From Thermoactinomyces intermedius (GTDB lineage: Bacteria > Bacillota > Bacilli > Thermoactinomycetales > Thermoactinomycetaceae): a stretch of 64,000 nucleotides of DNA. Each line of letters begins with the position of its first letter. The stretch's first letter is position 1. The stretch is taken from the NCBI RefSeq assembly GCF_016055025.1, contig NZ_JAECVW010000002.1; one strand, given 5' to 3'. Position numbers and translations under genes: made by a program. This document shows, piece after piece, positions 61,266 to 64,000 of this stretch. The notes under the pieces were generated by a model. The model was not told the origin of the DNA. It saw nothing but the letters and a program-made list of their open reading frames with translations, and ran no database searches.

Positions 61266-62861
61266 TTACCGGGCCAGTCCCAGCGGTGAAAACACCAAGT
61301 ATGTCATCAGCACCGCCACCACCGCCAATGCCCCGACCCAACCGGCATGTTTCCATGGCGTCAAATCCACTTTGTGTTTGCCTTCCTGCAGCACAAAATG
61401 TTTGTCCGCCGGTTTGATTTTCCCGATCCACCATAAGATCAACACATCGGCCAAAAACAGGACGCTTAAGACATACAAATAATGAATGTGCGACAAAAAC
61501 AAACTGGCCAAGGCATACGTCACAACATGGAAAGCAAATGTCACTTTCGCTCCGAAAGCGGTTACATTTTTGGAGTAAAACCCCAGGACAATGACCGCCA
61601 ACAGCGGCATGCTGTACAAGCCGTTAAATTGTTGCACAACGTTATACAATCCGGTGGGCGCAAAAGAAATCAACGGAGCAATGACGATGGCAACCAATCC
61701 CACGATGACGGTGACGGCTTTTCCGGCTCTGGCCACTTGTCGATCCGTTGCGTTCGGGTTGAAAACCGGCTTGTAAAAGTCCAATGTAAAAAGGGTTGCC
61801 GTGGCATTCAATGCGCCGACAAACGAACTTAAAATCGCCCCGAAGATCACGGCTCCGAAAATCCCGTAGGCCCACCCGGGCAAAACCGCTGCCACCAAAC
61901 TGGGATAAGCGTCATCCGGGGTGGAAAGGGAATTTCCAAACAAGTTAAATGCGATAATCCCCGGGAAAACAAGGAACAATGCGCCGATGATTTTAAAGAA
62001 ACCGACATACAAGACCCCTTTTTGTCCTTCTTTGAGGTTTCTTCCGGCAAATGCTTTTTGGACAATCATCTGGTTTGTGCACCAATAAAACAAATTGTTG
62101 AAAAACATCCCGAAAAAAAGCGTCGGCCATGGAACAATTTTTGAATCGACTGCGCCGATGGCATTCAACATTTCCGGCGTATTGGTGCGGACCACATGGA
62201 ATCCGTCCGTGAAACTTCCATTCCCCAGGACGATCAATCCCAACACCGGAATGGACAAGCCCCCGATCAAAAGCCCGACACCATACAAGGAATCGCTGAA
62301 TGCGCCCAATGATAATCCGCCCATCAAAAGATAGGCCAACCCGATCATCCCGATCATTGCCGAAACCAAAGCAACCGACGCCAAAGCATCGATGCCCAGG
62401 GACTGATTCACGCGAAAAATTTTGTTAAACACCAGAGAGCCGGAATACAACACGACAGGCAAAAACGAAATCATATAAGTGAAAATAAACAAGATGGAAA
62501 CGATTCGTTTGGTGGTGGTGTCATAGCGTTTCTCAATAAAATCGGATACGGTATCCACTCCATACTTCAAATACTTCGGCAAAAAAACCAACGCGAGCAA
62601 AACAATCGCAACCGCCGCTGTGACTTCCCAAGCCATGACTTCCATCCCCGCCATGTAACTCTGTCCGTTTTGCCCCACAATCTGCTCCGTGGACAAATTG
62701 GTCATGAGAATGGAACCGGCGATGGTGATTCCCGTCAAACTGCGTCCGCCGAGAAAGTACCCTTCGGAGCTGGTATTGTCAACGATGCGGCTTCTCTTGT
62801 AGGCAAAAATCCAGATGGCTGCGATGACCAAGATGAAAGACAGAATAGAGAAATAAAACAA
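61266..62861 (-). CDS. Sodium/solute symporter (SSS family), probable inositol transporter
   Basis: 531 residues, about 14 membrane helices (FYFSILSFILVIAAIWIFA at the start; others near AVAIVLLALVFLP, ILFIFTYMISFLPVVL, GAVIFGAILSSFVGALNATATLF). GGRSLTGITIAGSILMTNLS is the family's sodium-site helix 1 region. Members carry sugars, inositol and others with Na+. B. subtilis uses the MFS porter IolT instead, so the transporter class differs. TTG 62861 is chosen because AGAGGAGAG lies 7 bases upstream. Confidence 0.9.
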   Translation of the reverse strand: MFYFSILSFILVIAAIWIFAYKRSRIVDNTSSEGYFLGGRSLTGITIAGSILMTNLSTEQIVGQNGQSYMAGMEVMAWEVTAAVAIVLLALVFLPKYLKYGVDTVSDFIEKRYDTTTKRIVSILFIFTYMISFLPVVLYSGSLVFNKIFRVNQSLGIDALASVALVSAMIGMIGLAYLLMGGLSLGAFSDSLYGVGLLIGGLSIPVLGLIVLGNGSFTDGFHVVRTNTPEMLNAIGAVDSKIVPWPTLFFGMFFNNLFYWCTNQMIVQKAFAGRNLKEGQKGVLYVGFFKIIGALFLVFPGIIAFNLFGNSLSTPDDAYPSLVAAVLPGWAYGIFGAVIFGAILSSFVGALNATATLFTLDFYKPVFNPNATDRQVARAGKAVTVIVGLVAIVIAPLISFAPTGLYNVVQQFNGLYSMPLLAVIVLGFYSKNVTAFGAKVTFAFHVVTYALASLFLSHIHYLYVLSVLFLADVLILWWIGKIKPADKHFVLQEGKHKVDLTPWKHAGWVGALAVVAVLMTYLVFSPLGLAR

Positions 62862-62942
62862 GTCGTCTCTCTCCTCTGCTTGTTTTTTGACACAATCTGC
62901 AAAAACATCCCCTGAAAAGATCCGTTGTGTGGACAAAAAAAC

Positions 62943-62956
62943 AGAAAACGCTTGAT
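62943..62956. promoter_or_regulatory. Second cre-like sequence in the symporter leader
   Basis: AGAAAACGCTTGAT fits the CcpA cre consensus at 12 of 14 positions; it lies 12 bases from the LacI-type operator in the 5' leader. Confidence 0.4.
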
Positions 62957-62960
62957 TTAC

Positions 62961-62982
62961 AATAAGTAAAGCGCTTAACTTA
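62961..62982. promoter_or_regulatory. Candidate LacI-type operator in the symporter leader
   Basis: AAGTAAAGCGCTTAACTT, an inverted repeat with one mismatch across 18 bases (core AAGCGCTT 62969-62976). It lies about 90 bases downstream of the mapped promoter. Confidence 0.75.
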
Positions 62983-63051
62983 AAGACAAAAAAGAAAAGG
63001 TTAACCCCATCCGACTCCCTTCGTCCTCTTTATCCCCTCCCTTTCTTTTCT

Positions 63052-63065
63052 TGCAAACGCTTTCT
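63052..63065. promoter_or_regulatory. cre-like site (CcpA) at the main inositol promoter
   Basis: On the minus strand AGAAAGCGTTTGCA fits TGWAARCGYTWNCW at 13 of 14 positions. It lies at about +2 to +15 of the promoter, the position where CcpA blocks transcription. Confidence 0.65.
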
Positions 63066-63073
63066 TACCTTTT

Positions 63074-63102
63074 AGTATAATTGCAATTATGTTTGAAATC
63101 AA
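63074..63102 (-). promoter_or_regulatory. Main sigma-A promoter of the inositol operon
   Basis: TTGATT (63097-63102), 17-base spacer, TATACT (63074-63079). The leader to the symporter start is about 205 bases and holds one operator and two cre-like sites; no gene is seen in the 302-base gap. Confidence 0.75.
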
Positions 63103-63144
63103 TGTATTTTTAGATTATTTTGTATCATCAGCTTGACAGTTTCA

Positions 63145-63178
63145 TAAAAAAAGAGAGGGCTTTTCAGCTCTCTCTTTT
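63145..63178 (-). terminator. Terminator of the right-edge gene pair
   Basis: Stem AAGAGAG / CTCTCTT with loop region GGCTTTTCAGCT and TTTTTTTATG on the minus strand; it overlaps the stop of the small gene. Confidence 0.75.
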
Positions 63179-63385
63179 CCCGCAGCTTGCAGGCTCCCCA
63201 TCCTCATCCACCTGCCTCACACCTCCTCCAAAATGCCATCCTTTTGACTCCACCCATTCAAGAAAAGCATCCACAAACTCATCCAGATCCACGTTTTGAT
63301 TTTGGTCATTGGCAAAAACACAACCGTCCACCAGTACTCCGATCTGTTTTTTCTTATCCGTATCCGTCCATCTCCTCCTCGCCAA
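63164..63385 (-). CDS. Hypothetical protein, up to 73 residues
   Basis: Not firmly recognised. The visible core is VDLDEFVDAFLEWVESKGW followed by HFGGGVRQVDEDG. The ending (acidic helix, then G/W-x-FGGG) recalls the YggL/DUF469 proteins that bind the 50S subunit, but this rests on a short motif. The start is uncertain: TTG 63385 has no ribosome binding site before it, while GTG at codon 19 has CGGAG nearby and would give 55 residues. It follows the right-edge gene by 23 bases and ends in a terminator. Confidence 0.5.
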   Translation of the reverse strand: MARRRWTDTDKKKQIGVLVDGCVFANDQNQNVDLDEFVDAFLEWVESKGWHFGGGVRQVDEDGEPASCGKRES

Positions 63386-63408
63386 GTTTATGCTTTTGAA
63401 ACCGGCGG

Positions 63409-64000
63409 CTACTCTTTCATCCGCTCACCGGCACCTCTTTCCGCCCTCTTTCTGGGATTCAACACATCCATCAATCGTTGCCTGAGAAGCCTTTGGTTCT
63501 TCTCTTTCACTTTGTTTTTGAGCTCAAAAAGATTGGTTTCCTCAGGATCGATCAGTCCGGTTTTCCGGTAGAATTTCTCGATTTCATCGATCGTTCCCTT
63601 AATTTCTTCGGAAACCTTGCCAAACGACTCATCGATCTCCTCTTCCAAGACCAACAAGCCCAGATCCATTTTCATGGCAATCACCAGCTGTTCCAAGCTG
63701 ACTTTCCTTGCTTTGGAAGCTTTCCTGTATTCATGCCACTCCGTGATCTGCTCCAAAGGGACATTTCCATAGTGTCTCCTGCCCATATTGATTTTGCTTG
63801 TCACTTCCAAATAGCAACTTGCCGTCCAATTTCCCAACAGGTCCATCACCGTGGGGGAGACGACCAGGTATTTGCTTCTGCAAAACTGGTAAAAATGCTC
63901 GATTTCCCTTTTCAAATTTGCCAGTGCATCATGATAAGCCGGCCGGACGGCCGTTCGCTCAAACTCCTGTTCAATCTTCTGCACCTTCTCCCAAATCCGG
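63409..64000 (-). CDS. Hypothetical protein, C-terminal part (5' end beyond window)
   Basis: About 197 codons are visible and the frame is open to the right edge, so the start is outside the window. The protein is soluble, helical and charged, with a coiled-coil-like E/K-rich section (LEEEIDESFGKVSEEIKGTIDEIEKF is split by a hinge) and a basic end (NPRKRAERG). No catalytic motif or known family is recognised. It is probably co-transcribed with the small gene downstream. Confidence 0.65.
   Translation of the reverse strand, partial: RIWEKVQKIEQEFERTAVRPAYHDALANLKREIEHFYQFCRSKYLVVSPTVMDLLGNWTASCYLEVTSKINMGRRHYGNVPLEQITEWHEYRKASKARKVSLEQLVIAMKMDLGLLVLEEEIDESFGKVSEEIKGTIDEIEKFYRKTGLIDPEETNLFELKNKVKEKNQRLLRQRLMDVLNPRKRAERGAGERMKE

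Overview
The window reads as a chromosomal segment of an endospore-forming, probably thermophilic Bacillales bacterium of the Thermoactinomycetaceae type. The reasons are the synteny, which is close to Bacillus (zapA-cvpA-polX-mutS2, pheST, sspI, infC-rpmI-rplT, thrS-ytxC, nrdR-dnaB, gapB, coaE-ytaF-mutM-polA); the spore genes (spoVAF-like, sleB, sspI, ytxC, ytaF); and a secreted subtilase whose mature part matches, from memory, the thermitase of Thermoactinomyces vulgaris. The genus is inference. No phage, insertion sequence or CRISPR array was seen.

Layout. 1-7.1 kb: 3' part of a spore germination gene, a Nudix hydrolase, an XRE-TPR regulator, an rRNA methyltransferase, an aromatic-acid-exporter-like membrane protein and the thermitase-like protease. 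7.1-19.3 kb (minus strand): a 27-residue membrane peptide, mutS2, sleB, polX, cvpA, zapA, pheT-pheS behind a Phe T-box, an rRNA methyltransferase, ktrA; then divergent sspI. 19.2-25.2 kb: a 54-residue Gly/Phe-rich peptide, bdbC-bdbD, thiD-thiE, a 26-residue six-cysteine peptide, a small metzincin-like protease, a lipoprotein and a GH10-like hydrolase. 25.2-33.5 kb: ilvB-ilvN-ilvC-leuA-leuB behind a Leu T-box, plus ilvD; leuC and leuD are not here. 33.6-41.8 kb: a MarR regulator, infC-rpmI-rplT behind an L20-type leader, a ctaM-like gene, thrS behind a Thr T-box, ytxC, a YdjM-like protein, mqnC and the tRNA pair Phe-Leu. 41.8-51.3 kb: dnaB, nrdR, glutathione peroxidase, gapB, a membrane transglycosylase, coaE, ytaF, mutM, polA. 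51.5-63.1 kb: a complete-looking myo-inositol operon. The right edge has two unrecognised genes.

The most coherent accessory system is the inositol operon (sodium symporter, iolG, iolB, iolC, iolA, iolD, iolE, a second Gfo/Idh dehydrogenase). It ends in a LacI-family regulator, not the DeoR-type IolR of Bacillus subtilis. Three near-identical AAGCGCTTAAC palindromes lie in front of the symporter, iolB and iolC; the last two sit just downstream of readable sigma-A promoters, and the main promoter carries a cre-like site. This suggests a self-contained LacI-type inositol regulon overlaid by carbon catabolite control. The aldolase gene iolJ is missing from the cluster.

Amino-acid supply and translation are controlled by RNA leaders: three T-boxes with readable specifiers UUC, CUC and ACC, and an L20-type leader in front of infC, which appears to start with AUC. 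Several very short genes with good ribosome binding sites were found by reading intergenic DNA.
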